A stretch of 64,000 nucleotides of DNA from Pseudovibrio japonicus. GTDB taxonomy: Bacteria > Pseudomonadota > Alphaproteobacteria > Rhizobiales > Stappiaceae. The stretch spans positions 930,001-994,000 of the forward strand of contig NZ_BMXE01000001.1 in NCBI RefSeq assembly GCF_014651595.1, in the 5' to 3' direction. Both the position numbers and the translations under genes were made by a program. This document shows positions 1 through 7,824 of the stretch, in pieces; the stretch's first letter is position 1; each line of letters starts with the position of its first letter. The notes below the pieces were generated by a model. That model had not been told where the DNA came from. It saw nothing but the letters and a program-made list of their open reading frames with translations, and ran no database searches.

Positions 1-1119
1 TACCTCTGACATGTATACCCATGGCAGAGGCCCCATAGAGAGGGAGTAGGAAACCGCATAAAGGCACAGACCGGCCACCGAAAGAGCGGTGCCAATTTCG
101 CTTTCCATTAAGAAACCACCGACAATCAGGAACTGGGAGAGCGCGCAGGCGGGCAAACCGTAGACCATCAGTGGGCGGCGGCCAACACGGTCAATCAGAA
201 ACAGGCTGGCAGCGGCGGCCAGTGCCAGTGCGGAGCCCAGACCAACGGTGGCGGAGAGCCTGCTTGCCTCCTCGGAAAAACCCAGATCGCCGAACAACTC
301 CGGCGCGTAGAGGATGACCGCATTGATGCCGCTCAGTTGCTGGAAAAGAAAGGTTATGACCGTAAAGCTTGTGATTGGGCGATTTCTAGAATTGATCAGG
401 TCCAGCCAGCCGCCTTTTTGGTCCGCCACTTCCGCGAGATCCTCTTCAATCCTTTTAACGTTGCCCTTGGCCCAGTCCTGCGGCTGTTTGGGTTCAATCT
501 TTTTAAAGACTGCTCTGGCTTCGTCCGAGCGGTTGGCCATGACGAGCCAACGGGGGCTTTCTGGTGCACTCCAGATGCCGTAGAGCAAGAGCGCGCCGGG
601 AATGGCAGAGAGCAGGAACATGAACTGCCAACGGTTGATGGTCTCAGCGCTATAACCAAGATCCAGCGTGATCAGGTTGGTCAGGTAGCCAATCAGAATG
701 CCGAAGGAAATCATGAACTGGAACGCCCCGAGCAAGCGTCCGCGGATTTTACGGGGTGCTATTTCTGAGACATATTGAGGGCCGGCCATTGAGGACAAGC
801 CAATTCCCATGCCGATGAGAGAGCGGGCGAACGTAAGCAGGTAAAGGTCATGCGCGATGCCAGATAATCCGGCTCCTGTGATGAACAGCAGGGCGGCGAT
901 GATGACGGTTACCCGCCTGCCATAGGCATCGCTGAGATAGGCGCTGAGGTACGCGCCGATCAATCCACCGATGGACAGGGAGGCAACCAGCAGGCCGCCC
1001 CAATAGGCAGAAAAGTGAAACTGCGCCTGAATTGGTTCATAAGCGCCAGCGATGACCCCCTCGTTGTAACCGTAGAGCATTCCGCATAGCACCGCGATGC
1101 CTGCCAGAAGGACAATCAT
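1..1119 (-). CDS. MFS sugar porter, partial (C-terminus beyond window)
   Basis: Membrane transporter of the sugar-porter branch of the major facilitator superfamily, probably a proton symporter for a hexose, pentose or polyol. The reading frame starts at an ATG at 1119 and is open to base 1, so 373 codons are present and the C-terminal helices are missing. Family marks visible: YGYNEGVIAGA in the first helix, AGRR in the loop after helix 2, PESPRWL near residue 186 at the end of helix 6, QQLSGINAVILYAP in helix 7 and DRVGRRP later. These are classic XylE/GalP/GLUT signatures. Substrate cannot be told. It is divergent from the GNAT gene at 1413, with a 293-base region between that must hold both promoters. 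Confidence 0.9.
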   Translation of the reverse strand, partial: MIVLLAGIAVLCGMLYGYNEGVIAGAYEPIQAQFHFSAYWGGLLVASLSIGGLIGAYLSAYLSDAYGRRVTVIIAALLFITGAGLSGIAHDLYLLTFARSLIGMGIGLSSMAGPQYVSEIAPRKIRGRLLGAFQFMISFGILIGYLTNLITLDLGYSAETINRWQFMFLLSAIPGALLLYGIWSAPESPRWLVMANRSDEARAVFKKIEPKQPQDWAKGNVKRIEEDLAEVADQKGGWLDLINSRNRPITSFTVITFLFQQLSGINAVILYAPELFGDLGFSEEASRLSATVGLGSALALAAAASLFLIDRVGRRPLMVYGLPACALSQFLIVGGFLMESEIGTALSVAGLCLYAVSYSLSMGPLPWVYMSEV

Positions 1120-1412
1120 GCGCAATCCTTTCTAGACCTGAAGAAAAGTATAGGCGCAGGGCTCTAACCAACCAGAGGACACACCACTTTGAATTGAAGT
1201 GTTTTTAAAAAGACCCCACTAACGGTTCGCCACCTTCCAGAAAGGTCTCATACCTGTTTCCAGTCATTTCAACGGGATGGGGGCCGTGCGCTATGCTTGT
1301 TGGAAATTACTGCTCTAAGCTTTGCGAGGGCTTATCCTTCAACTAAGCTTTCCAGCTATACTTATGCGCAGGGTATTTTGCAGCGCGCGCCCTTTATCAC
1401 TCAGGACTTACT

Positions 1413-1883
1413 ATGATTGTTCTTCAGGACTTCCCCGCAGACCGCTTTGACGAGTTTCAGGCAGTTTCCATCTCTGAATATGCTCTGGATCTGGTGGCAA
1501 ATCGCAGGATGGATGAGCAGGTTGCGCGCAGATTGGCCAGTGAGGGTTTGTCAAAGGCCTTTCCTGAGGGGAAAAGTACTGAACAGAACAAGCTGCTCAG
1601 CATCGTAAACAAGACTGAGGCTGGCGACATAGCTATCGGTTCTTTGTGGTACGCGCTTCACGATGACGGCTCCGCCTTCATCATGGACTTCATGGTGTAT
1701 GCGGACCATCGCGGAAAGGGATATGCGTCCAAGGCGCTTGAGGCGTTGAAAAGCACGCTCAAAGCAGAGGGACTGACGCGCGTTGGCCTTCGCGTTGCCC
1801 CTGACAATCACGCGGCCATCCGTGCCTACGACAAAGCTGGCTTTAACGTCACTGGCTGGAACATGTCTGCGGATCTGTTGTAG
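1413..1883 (+). CDS. GNAT family N-acetyltransferase
   Basis: Cytoplasmic acyl-CoA-dependent N-acetyltransferase of 156 residues. The C-terminal half carries the GNAT fold: beta strand 4 (FIMDFMVYADHRGKGYASKAL, about residues 88-108) includes the acetyl-CoA pyrophosphate-binding loop RGKGYA, followed by a helix, a strand (LTRVGLRVAPDN) and AIRAYDKAGF, the usual last helix. The N-terminal 60 residues are helical and variable. Substrate unknown. A second, unrelated GNAT gene follows 34 bases downstream on the same strand, so the two may be co-transcribed. Confidence 0.85.
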   Translation: MIVLQDFPADRFDEFQAVSISEYALDLVANRRMDEQVARRLASEGLSKAFPEGKSTEQNKLLSIVNKTEAGDIAIGSLWYALHDDGSAFIMDFMVYADHRGKGYASKALEALKSTLKAEGLTRVGLRVAPDNHAAIRAYDKAGFNVTGWNMSADLL

Positions 1884-1917
1884 GAGCGGACTAAAGCTTG
1901 ATACTAGGATATATTTA

Positions 1918-2397
1918 ATGAGTGTTACCCATCTACGCCCTGAGCGTTTTGCTATTTCAGAGCTGAGTGAGAAGCCCCAGTTTTTGGAGACTGCCGCTGA
2001 TTGTATTTGGCTGGAAGGGTGGCAAGCCAAGGGCGTTTCCCAGACGCATATCCTCAACAGGACGCGAGAGTCTCTTGACCATACTTCCGTACCATCAACT
2101 TTTATCGCTCATGAGGGCGAAGAGTTTTGGGGCTCTGTTGCGTTAATCTCGAATGACCTCGAATCTCGCCCACAATACACTCCATGGGTTGCCGCATTGC
2201 TGGTGCAACCAGAACAACGGAGCAAAGGGGTTGCGACACGTCTGGTTACTGAGTTGGAGACCTTTGCAAAAAACAGCGGCATCGATAGACTTTATCTTTG
2301 TGCGATACGCCCGCTAAGACAATTTTACGAGTCGAGAGGTTGGGTCTGCATAGAGGAAGATGTAGATGGATTGGATGTGTTCGATAAGCGGCTATAA
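1918..2397 (+). CDS. GNAT family N-acetyltransferase
   Basis: 159-residue GNAT protein. The frame is open further upstream, inside the preceding gene, but the ATG at 1918 is the first sensible start: it lies just after the stop of the previous gene and the protein begins MSVTHLRPERF. The CoA-binding segment is AALLVQPEQRSKGVATRLVT (about residues 91-110) with QRSKGVA as the pyrophosphate loop, then LYLCAIRPLRQFYESRGW near the end. Ligand unknown. It resembles small GNATs often listed as putative acetyltransferases. Confidence 0.82.
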   Translation: MSVTHLRPERFAISELSEKPQFLETAADCIWLEGWQAKGVSQTHILNRTRESLDHTSVPSTFIAHEGEEFWGSVALISNDLESRPQYTPWVAALLVQPEQRSKGVATRLVTELETFAKNSGIDRLYLCAIRPLRQFYESRGWVCIEEDVDGLDVFDKRL

Positions 2398-2504
2398 AGC
2401 TCGCGCGGTTTGACGTTTAGTTGAACTGACTTCATTTCGGCCCAGTGTCGATCCCTGTTAAATTTTAATCAGTTTCAACCCATTACCTGATTTAAGGATT
2501 TGAG

Positions 2505-3134
2505 ATGAGTGCACGTAGAGCTGCAAAGGCCCTTGCCATTCTGCCCTTGCTTTATGCTGTCAGCCAGCCTGCGCAAGCTGCTGAGACCGAGACTGCGGTT
2601 TTTGCAGGGGGATGCTTTTGGTGCATCGAATCCGACTTTGACAAGATTGATGGCGTACTTGAAACCACCTCTGGCTACACCGGAGGCCGGACCGAGAACC
2701 CGACCTACAAGCAGGTTTCGGCAGGCGGTACAGGGCATATAGAAGCGCTGGAAGTGACGTTTGATCCGGCAAAGGTTTCCTATGAAGAGCTACTGACGGC
2801 CTTTTGGCATTCAGTGGACCCGACCGACGCCGGTGGCCAGTTTTGCGATCGTGGTGAGAGCTACCAAACCACCATCTTTGCAACCACGCCGGAACAGTTG
2901 AAAGAAGCGAAGGCCTCGAAGGCGGCGCTTGCAAAGTCCGGTGAGCTTCGTGCGCAGATCGTGACACCAATTCGTGCTGCGAGCACGTTCTATGACGCTG
3001 AAGATTATCATCAGGACTATTATGAGAAGAACCCGCTGCGCTACAAGTACTACCGCTATCGCTGTGGCCGCGATCAGCGCGTGAAGCAGGTTTGGGGACC
3101 TAACGCTTACAAAGGTATTCCCGGCGAGCACTAA
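2505..3134 (+). CDS. msrA: peptide-methionine (S)-S-oxide reductase MsrA, exported
   Basis: Reduces methionine-S-sulfoxide in oxidised proteins. The catalytic motif GGCFWCIE lies at about residues 36-43, with the nucleophilic Cys first. The family core follows: GYTGG, NPTYKQVSAGGTGHIEALEVTFDP, the FWHSVDPTDAGGQFCDRGESYQT block, YHQDYYEKNP and a C-terminal CGRD supplying a candidate resolving Cys. The first 25 residues (RRAAKALAILPLLYAVSQPAQA) form a Sec signal peptide, so this copy acts in the periplasm, as exported MsrA proteins are known to do. It is a single gene with its own terminator downstream and no msrB fused or adjacent. Confidence 0.96.
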   Translation: MSARRAAKALAILPLLYAVSQPAQAAETETAVFAGGCFWCIESDFDKIDGVLETTSGYTGGRTENPTYKQVSAGGTGHIEALEVTFDPAKVSYEELLTAFWHSVDPTDAGGQFCDRGESYQTTIFATTPEQLKEAKASKAALAKSGELRAQIVTPIRAASTFYDAEDYHQDYYEKNPLRYKYYRYRCGRDQRVKQVWGPNAYKGIPGEH

Positions 3135-3153
3135 GGGCTTATGATAGAGTTTG

Positions 3154-3183
3154 AATAGACCAGAGGGTTTCCTCTGGTCTATT
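3154..3183. terminator. bidirectional terminator hairpin after msrA
   Basis: Perfect 13-bp inverted repeat (AATAGACCAGAGG at 3154-3166, complement at 3171-3183) with a 4-base loop GTTT. It sits between the convergent msrA and the PQQ dehydrogenase gene, and its A/T-ended arms let it work in both directions, though the U tract is short. Confidence 0.75.
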
Positions 3184-3236
3184 ACATTGCAGGTTAGTTA
3201 TTCCGGCATTGAGCTGGCGCCGCTCTTCGGGCCGCT

Positions 3237-4478
3237 CTAATCTTCATAGTACATACGGTAGATAGCGCCTGCGGAGTCGTCAGAGATCAGCAGCGAACCA
3301 TCTCCTAGTTCCACCACATCAACAGGACGGCCAAGGTAGGCCTCGTTGGCGTCAATCCAGCCGGTGGCAACAATGCTGGGCACCCCTGCTTCTTCCTGCT
3401 CATTGATGGGCACAAACACGACGCGCGCGCCGATTGGGACTGACCTGTCCCATGACCCATGCTGTGCGATGAAAATGCCGCCCTTGTACTCTTCAGGGAA
3501 CATATCGCCCTGATAGAACATCATACCAAGGCTGGCTGCGTGGGCGTCCAGTTCAACTTCCGGGTCTACGACGCCTTCTGGGATAGGCTCATCGATATAT
3601 TCGTGCGTGCGGACAGTTCCGCCGCCATACCATGGAAAGCCGTAGTTTTTGCCGGGCTCGGTGACTTTGTTGAGCTCTTCAGGCGGGATGTCATCTCCCA
3701 TGCCGTCTACCTGATTGTCCGTGAACCAGAGATTGCCGGAGTTTGGATTGAACTCCAGACCAACCGAGTTGCGGATGCCCGTGGCGTAGACCTGACGGTC
3801 CAGACCTTCTGTATCGATGGAAATGATGCCGCCAATGCCCAGACTGTCGTAGAGTTTCAGCTTCTCTTTTGGTGGCACATTGTACGGCTGACCAAGCGAA
3901 ATATAGATGCGGCCATCCGGGCCCTGATCACATACGCGGGAGGAGTGGTTGAAGCTTTCTTCAGAAGGCGGGATAAGCATCCCCTGCCCGACCAGTATTT
4001 TCACCTCTGGGTCGCCCTGCTCCTTGTTCTCCAGCGCATTGGGGAAACTGACAACGCGGTTCTGCTCTGCAACAACGAGTGAGCCATCATCTGTGAAACA
4101 CACGCCATTGGGGAGGATGAAAGACTGGCTTGGTGCGAACTCGCGAACTTCTGCAGCCTTCATGGTGTTTTCATCTTGCGTGATGACCCAGACCTGGTCC
4201 GTGGTGGTTCCAACAAAAACAGTTTTTCCATCGGCGGCAACGGCCATATGACGGGCATCTGGAACAAGGGCATACGGCTCGATGTGGAAGCCATCCGGCA
4301 TCACGATAATGTCAGCGACACTGCCAAGGGCGGCCATTCCATCTTCAGTTTGCTCCTCAAACTGAGTGGGCACCCCATCAACCGTTTCGGTGATTGTTGC
4401 GGCCAGCGATGTGGTGAGCAGCATGGCATAGGCGCACCCTGTCAGGACCCCGTAGAGCGCTGGTTTCGTGGAGCACAT
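3237..4478 (-). CDS. PQQ-dependent sugar dehydrogenase, sorbosone dehydrogenase family, exported
   Basis: 413-residue beta-propeller protein of the glucose/sorbosone dehydrogenase family, periplasmic, likely a PQQ-linked oxidase of an aldose or related aldehyde. Recognisable blocks: LPNGVCFTDDGSLVVAEQNRV, SRVCDQGPDGRIYISLGQPYN, TGIRNSVGLEFNPNSGNLWF with DNQVDGMGDDIPPEELN after it, KNYGFPWYGGG, and IFIAQHGSWDRSVPIGARV near the C-terminus. The frame is open to 4601, but the ATG at 4478 has GGAGGAAAG just upstream and starts a signal peptide (ALYGVLTGCAYAMLLTTSLA). PQQ dependence is family knowledge. No pqq genes or partner cytochrome lie next to it. Substrate unknown. Confidence 0.85.
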   Translation of the reverse strand: MCSTKPALYGVLTGCAYAMLLTTSLAATITETVDGVPTQFEEQTEDGMAALGSVADIIVMPDGFHIEPYALVPDARHMAVAADGKTVFVGTTTDQVWVITQDENTMKAAEVREFAPSQSFILPNGVCFTDDGSLVVAEQNRVVSFPNALENKEQGDPEVKILVGQGMLIPPSEESFNHSSRVCDQGPDGRIYISLGQPYNVPPKEKLKLYDSLGIGGIISIDTEGLDRQVYATGIRNSVGLEFNPNSGNLWFTDNQVDGMGDDIPPEELNKVTEPGKNYGFPWYGGGTVRTHEYIDEPIPEGVVDPEVELDAHAASLGMMFYQGDMFPEEYKGGIFIAQHGSWDRSVPIGARVVFVPINEQEEAGVPSIVATGWIDANEAYLGRPVDVVELGDGSLLISDDSAGAIYRMYYED

Positions 4479-5044
4479 GGACTTTCCTCCTTCACCGGCC
4501 GAGCCTCCCCTTGTTAGAAAGATATTCCGGGGCCGCTCAAGTCTTTCGCTTTTCCTGCATCTTTTTTCGGAAATCCAGCATTCACTTTTGCAAGAATGCA
4601 CGATGAAATTTGACTGAGAAAACGTATCAGATTATTCCGAATTATCTGCATGTGTGAGCCGCCATAATGCGCTCATTCAAAGTCTGAGGAGAATACCCAG
4701 ATATGACGGGAATTCGGTTTATACAACCACAAAAATTGAAGGTAATCACTTAGCGGAAGCTGCGTTTTGTGGTGCTAGAATACGTCACTATGGAAATTTG
4801 AAAGTGTGGACAAACAACTTTAGAAAGGTGCTCACTTGAAATTGCCTCATTTTCGTGCCACATCCTACGCATCATCAAGAGAAGGGCTGGCGCCCTCGCC
4901 AACCTGCCGAACCGGGCAAGGTGGTCTCCGCCAAAAGGGATGTGGTTTCGAAGTGAGGACATTGTCTTCATCGTTCGCAACAACCAAGCGGTAGTTTCTA
5001 TGGATTTTGCGCCAGTCCTCCTCGGGAAACCGATGGAGGATTTA
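4479..5044. other. 566-base intergenic region
   Basis: No convincing gene. It holds the promoter side of the dehydrogenase gene and the lead-in to the small gene at 5045. An open frame at 4654-4839 (61 codons) lacks a good ribosome site and any recognisable motif, so it was not called. The stretch around 4600-4840 is AT-rich. No tRNA, repeat or strong hairpin was seen. Confidence 0.5.
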
Positions 5045-5425
5045 ATGTTTGATCTTGCTAGTCAGCCACAGTCTGCATGGCAATCGTATGTATCTGAATA
5101 TGTGCCTCAATCTTTGAGGGAAGCCGTCGAACATCTGGCCGACGAGTTTAATGCTGCCTATTTGCTGGATTGTCTGATCTTAGAAAAAGGGCTGCGGAGC
5201 CGCCTGCTTTCCAACTGTACGCGCCAGGCTCATACACCCCTTTCCACTGACGAGCGCACTGACCGGTTTGCAACGCTGCTGCGGCTATGGGCGGAAGGCT
5301 GTCATACGGTTGTTGATGAGCGTCTGTTTGCGGATACCGTGCGCAGACGCCCTCAGGAGCTGGAAGCACTTCGTGACTACTTCAGGCAGAATGCCTTGCG
5401 CGCAAAGAAGCGCAGTCCAAGCTGA
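5045..5425 (+). CDS. hypothetical protein, 126 residues
   Basis: Not recognised. The frame is open from 4940, but the ATG at 5045 is preceded by GGAGGA at good spacing, so the protein probably starts MFDLASQPQSAW. It is mostly helical by composition, has one central Cys pair (CLILEKGL, SNCTRQ) not in a CxxC arrangement, and a basic C-terminus (RAKKRSPS). No membrane segment or signal peptide. It is convergent with the truncated haemoglobin gene, 25 bases apart, so there is no operon link to the globins. Confidence 0.5.
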   Translation: MFDLASQPQSAWQSYVSEYVPQSLREAVEHLADEFNAAYLLDCLILEKGLRSRLLSNCTRQAHTPLSTDERTDRFATLLRLWAEGCHTVVDERLFADTVRRRPQELEALRDYFRQNALRAKKRSPS

Positions 5426-5450
5426 GTGAGTTAGCTACTCAAGGCCGCGT

Positions 5451-5900
5451 TCAGGCTGCCTGATTGCCGAATTTGGCAGGAGGCTTGGCGAACGGGTCTG
5501 CAAACATTGCGAGCCAAAGGCTCTGAGCAATACGCTGCGCTGTTGCCATCAGGAGCGGAGCAGCCTCAGGAGCAAAGATCGAATTCACTTCGCCTTCAAA
5601 CAGGTCCATCCATTCATGGAAGTTCTCGGTGGTGACACCTTCAATCCGTGTGTGCGCTGGAACAGGCTTGCCCTTGTAACTTCCGGTCTTTAGCAATACA
5701 GATGCCCAGAAATGCTTCATCTTTTCCAGATGAGGTCCCCAATCGTCACCCATCTCTCTTAGAAAGATCGGCCCCAGCGTTTCGTGATGACGGATCTTGC
5801 CGTAAAAACTCTCCACCAGCTGGTTGATCTGAGCTGGTGTGATTGAGTGATCAAGTGGTGTTCGTTCGCGTGCTGGCATAACAGAAATTTTTGATGACAC
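5451..5900 (-). CDS. group III truncated haemoglobin
   Basis: 149-residue haem protein of the group III truncated globin family, whose members bind O2 or NO tightly (Campylobacter Ctb is the model). Family features seen: FYGKIRHHETLGPIF with the B10 Tyr, WGPHLEKMKHFWASVLL with a His at E7, then the TGSYKGKPVPAHTRI block whose His is the proximal haem ligand (F8), and FHEWMDLFEGEV. The frame is open to 6005 but would run into the thioesterase gene. The GTG at 5900 has AGAGGG 8 bases upstream and is the likely start; an ATG at 5879 has no ribosome site. A degenerate paralogue lies two genes upstream at 6420. Confidence 0.88.
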   Translation of the reverse strand: MSSKISVMPARERTPLDHSITPAQINQLVESFYGKIRHHETLGPIFLREMGDDWGPHLEKMKHFWASVLLKTGSYKGKPVPAHTRIEGVTTENFHEWMDLFEGEVNSIFAPEAAPLLMATAQRIAQSLWLAMFADPFAKPPAKFGNQAA

Positions 5901-5931
5901 AGCGTTTCCCTCTTTTTGTTCTGTGACACAG

Positions 5932-6360
5932 TTATGCGTTGTTGAGCTTCGCCCGCTGTTCCTCGGCAATTTCGATGGGTTTGCCATCATCATCAACAGC
6001 GACAAAGGTAAACTGAGCGTTTGTTACTTTTTCGCGGATGCCAAAGCGATGACGCAGTGCCCAGGCTTCAATGGCAAGCGTGACAGAGGTTCTGCCGATG
6101 CGAAGCACACGTGTGTACACGCACATCACATCGCCTACTTTTACGGGGCGGATAAAGGTCATGCTGTCTATCGCAACCGTTACAACACGCTCCATGGTGC
6201 ACTGACTGGCGGCGATGCCGGCAGCAATATCCATTTGAGAGACAACCCAGCCGCCGAAGATATCTCCGGAGGCATTTGTGTCTGCCGGCATGGCCATAGT
6301 GCGGGTGGTCAACTCGCCAGTCGGCTGCTCTTCTGCAGCAGCCTGCGGTGTATCAGTCAT
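5932..6360 (-). CDS. acyl-CoA thioesterase, YciA-type hotdog fold
   Basis: 142-residue hotdog-fold hydrolase that cleaves acyl-CoA to fatty acid and CoA. The YciA/Acot signature is clear: DTNASGDIFGGWVVSQMDIAAGIAA (about residues 29-53, with the N-x-x-GDIFGG-x-x-x-x-x-D catalytic helix), then VVTVAIDSMTFIRPVKVGDVMCVYTRV and TVALEAW-like strands. The C-terminus is FVAVDDDGKPI, also typical. It sits between two globin genes on the same strand, 31 bases upstream of the first. That proximity does not obviously tie it to gas sensing and may be chance. Confidence 0.88.
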   Translation of the reverse strand: MTDTPQAAAEEQPTGELTTRTMAMPADTNASGDIFGGWVVSQMDIAAGIAASQCTMERVVTVAIDSMTFIRPVKVGDVMCVYTRVLRIGRTSVTLAIEAWALRHRFGIREKVTNAQFTFVAVDDDGKPIEIAEEQRAKLNNA

Positions 6361-6419
6361 AACTTAAGTGCTCCGTCCATCCATCAAACCAAATGCTATG
6401 CATGGCGAAGCATAATCAC

Positions 6420-6836
6420 TCAAGCAGGGATCATCGCCATATGAAAGCAATCAACAACCTGAGTCGCACATTTCATCGTATTGGCCCTGGCGGTCTCAGC
6501 AACGCATTCTTCGACAGCACTTTCGAATAAATTCAGCCAACTGGCAATATCTTCGCTGCATACCTGCGTTGCAGCATCACGATATGCACTGATTGGACGG
6601 CCAGAATAGCTCATGTCCTTCATAAGCGCAGAACTCCAGAACCGAACTGCCTGAGCTTCGTAATCATCCCAATCGTAGTTCAGATTATTCTGGACGATGC
6701 CAGCAAGCTTTTCACTCTGACGCAGTTTTTCTGAATGACTGGCGATCAATGCACGAACTTGCGCATGTGTCAGGTCAGGATGAACTGGTGTGGCTTCATC
6801 CTGTGGGCGAATGTCAAAATGCTGATAGGTCATCAC
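6420..6836 (-). CDS. globin-like protein, group III truncated haemoglobin relative with altered haem pocket
   Basis: 138 residues. It aligns without gaps to the globin at 5451 over the region around helices B to E and again over FWSSALMKDMSYSGRPISAY versus FWASVLLKTGSYKGKPVPAH, and W-x-x-LFE is kept. Where the paralogue has the B10 Tyr this protein has Ser, where it has the E7 His this one has Tyr (DWDDY), and where it has the proximal F8 His this one has Tyr (PISAY). It either binds haem through Tyr or has lost haem and serves another role. No signal peptide. It is on the same strand as the thioesterase and the Crp/Fnr gene, with short gaps. Confidence 0.7.
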   Translation of the reverse strand: MMTYQHFDIRPQDEATPVHPDLTHAQVRALIASHSEKLRQSEKLAGIVQNNLNYDWDDYEAQAVRFWSSALMKDMSYSGRPISAYRDAATQVCSEDIASWLNLFESAVEECVAETARANTMKCATQVVDCFHMAMIPA

Positions 6837-6914
6837 AGTGTTTCAGGAGCCCTGCCGAAACAAGACCCATGCCCTTTTTTGTTGTTTTTGGTCGCTTGTG
6901 CTCAAAAACCGAAA

Positions 6915-7604
6915 CTAGAGCTCTGCAGCAGCGCGCAGCACCTCCGGCTTTTCGAGGCAGTAGTATCCAGAGAGGCGGCTGATTACGCCTTCCCGTTTCC
7001 AGACATTGAGGACGCGGCTGACGTTCTCACGTGCGCCACCAGCCATATTTGCGATCTCAGCCTGAGAAATTTTGTAGTGCACCAGGATCTTGTGGTTATC
7101 GACCTGTTTGCCAAAGGTTTCAGAGAGTTGCAGAAGCGTCTGGGCAACACGGCCATTGAGAGGCAAGAACGAACGCGCGGCGAGCGCATCGTTGGAGCGA
7201 CGCAGGCGGGTTGCTACGATCTGGAGCATGTGGCGGTAGACCGCCGGGTTTTCATCGGCATAGCGATAGAATGCAGCTTTGGAGATAAACGCGAGCTGGC
7301 TTGGCTTCAGTGCTGTAACAGTCGCAGAACGCTCACTGCCATCGAGCAGCGCAATTTCACCAACCAAGGACCCCTGCCCGAGTACGGCGAGCAGCTGCTC
7401 GCTGCCATCTACGGACACCACCGAGACCTTCATACTGCCTTCAATGATTGCATAACAACCGTTGCCTGGGTCTCCAGCTTTGAAAAGAACCGCGCCGGAT
7501 TTCAAGGACATGGGCTGTGCGATCTCTGAGAGACCATGCGCATGCTCCTCTGCCAAGCCAGACAGTGAGAAGCTGTTTTGAAGGAGTTCTTTGAACTTGG
7601 TCAT
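6915..7604 (-). CDS. Crp/Fnr family transcriptional regulator
   Basis: 229-residue regulator. Residues about 20-120 form the cyclic-nucleotide-binding beta roll (LFKAGDPGNGCYAIIEGSMKV, then GQGSLVGEIALLDGSERSATVTAL, whose GEIALLDG-x-x-RSATV matches the phosphate-binding cassette of cAMP-binding members). The C-terminal winged helix has the Crp-type recognition region (ISQAEIANMAGGARENVSRVLNVWKREGVI). There are no Fnr-style N-terminal cysteines, so it is more likely ligand-binding than oxygen-sensing through Fe-S. It heads the minus-strand group with two globins and a thioesterase. A perfect Crp-type palindrome at 7704-7719, about 100 bases upstream of the start, suggests autoregulation. Confidence 0.9.
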   Translation of the reverse strand: MTKFKELLQNSFSLSGLAEEHAHGLSEIAQPMSLKSGAVLFKAGDPGNGCYAIIEGSMKVSVVSVDGSEQLLAVLGQGSLVGEIALLDGSERSATVTALKPSQLAFISKAAFYRYADENPAVYRHMLQIVATRLRRSNDALAARSFLPLNGRVAQTLLQLSETFGKQVDNHKILVHYKISQAEIANMAGGARENVSRVLNVWKREGVISRLSGYYCLEKPEVLRAAAEL

Positions 7605-7703
7605 CTTGCCACTTGGTCCTGACGCACCGTTGATTGATGTTTTTTAGTTTAAGCTGCATCAATATAATTGAGGATTTTAATTAGATCTACGATGCGGCCA
7701 TTT

Positions 7704-7719
7704 TGTGACCGGGATCACA
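7704..7719. promoter_or_regulatory. Crp-type operator upstream of the Crp/Fnr gene
   Basis: TGTGA-N6-TCACA with both half-sites perfect (spacer CCGGGA). This is the consensus bound by Crp. It lies about 100 bases upstream of the minus-strand Crp/Fnr gene and beyond the end of the next gene, so the Crp/Fnr gene is the only plausible target. Confidence 0.65.
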
Positions 7720-7790
7720 GAGATATTCTTTGGTTTTAGGCAAATTATGGGTGATCATAAATACCCCAACGTTTATGGCAATTTCAATAG

Positions 7791-7824
7791 GAACGATCTC
7801 TTCAACCGCAGGAAGAGATCGTTC
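7791..7824 (-). terminator. hairpin directly after the YdjC-like gene
   Basis: Perfect 13-bp inverted repeat (GAACGATCTCTTC at 7791-7803, complement at 7812-7824) with an 8-base loop, abutting the stop codon of the gene at 7825. It is the likely end of the glycan-gene transcript, although the U tract is poor. Confidence 0.6.

Noticed and set aside
4654-4839. 61-codon frame in the intergenic region
   Set aside because: No ribosome site or motif; AT-rich random frame.
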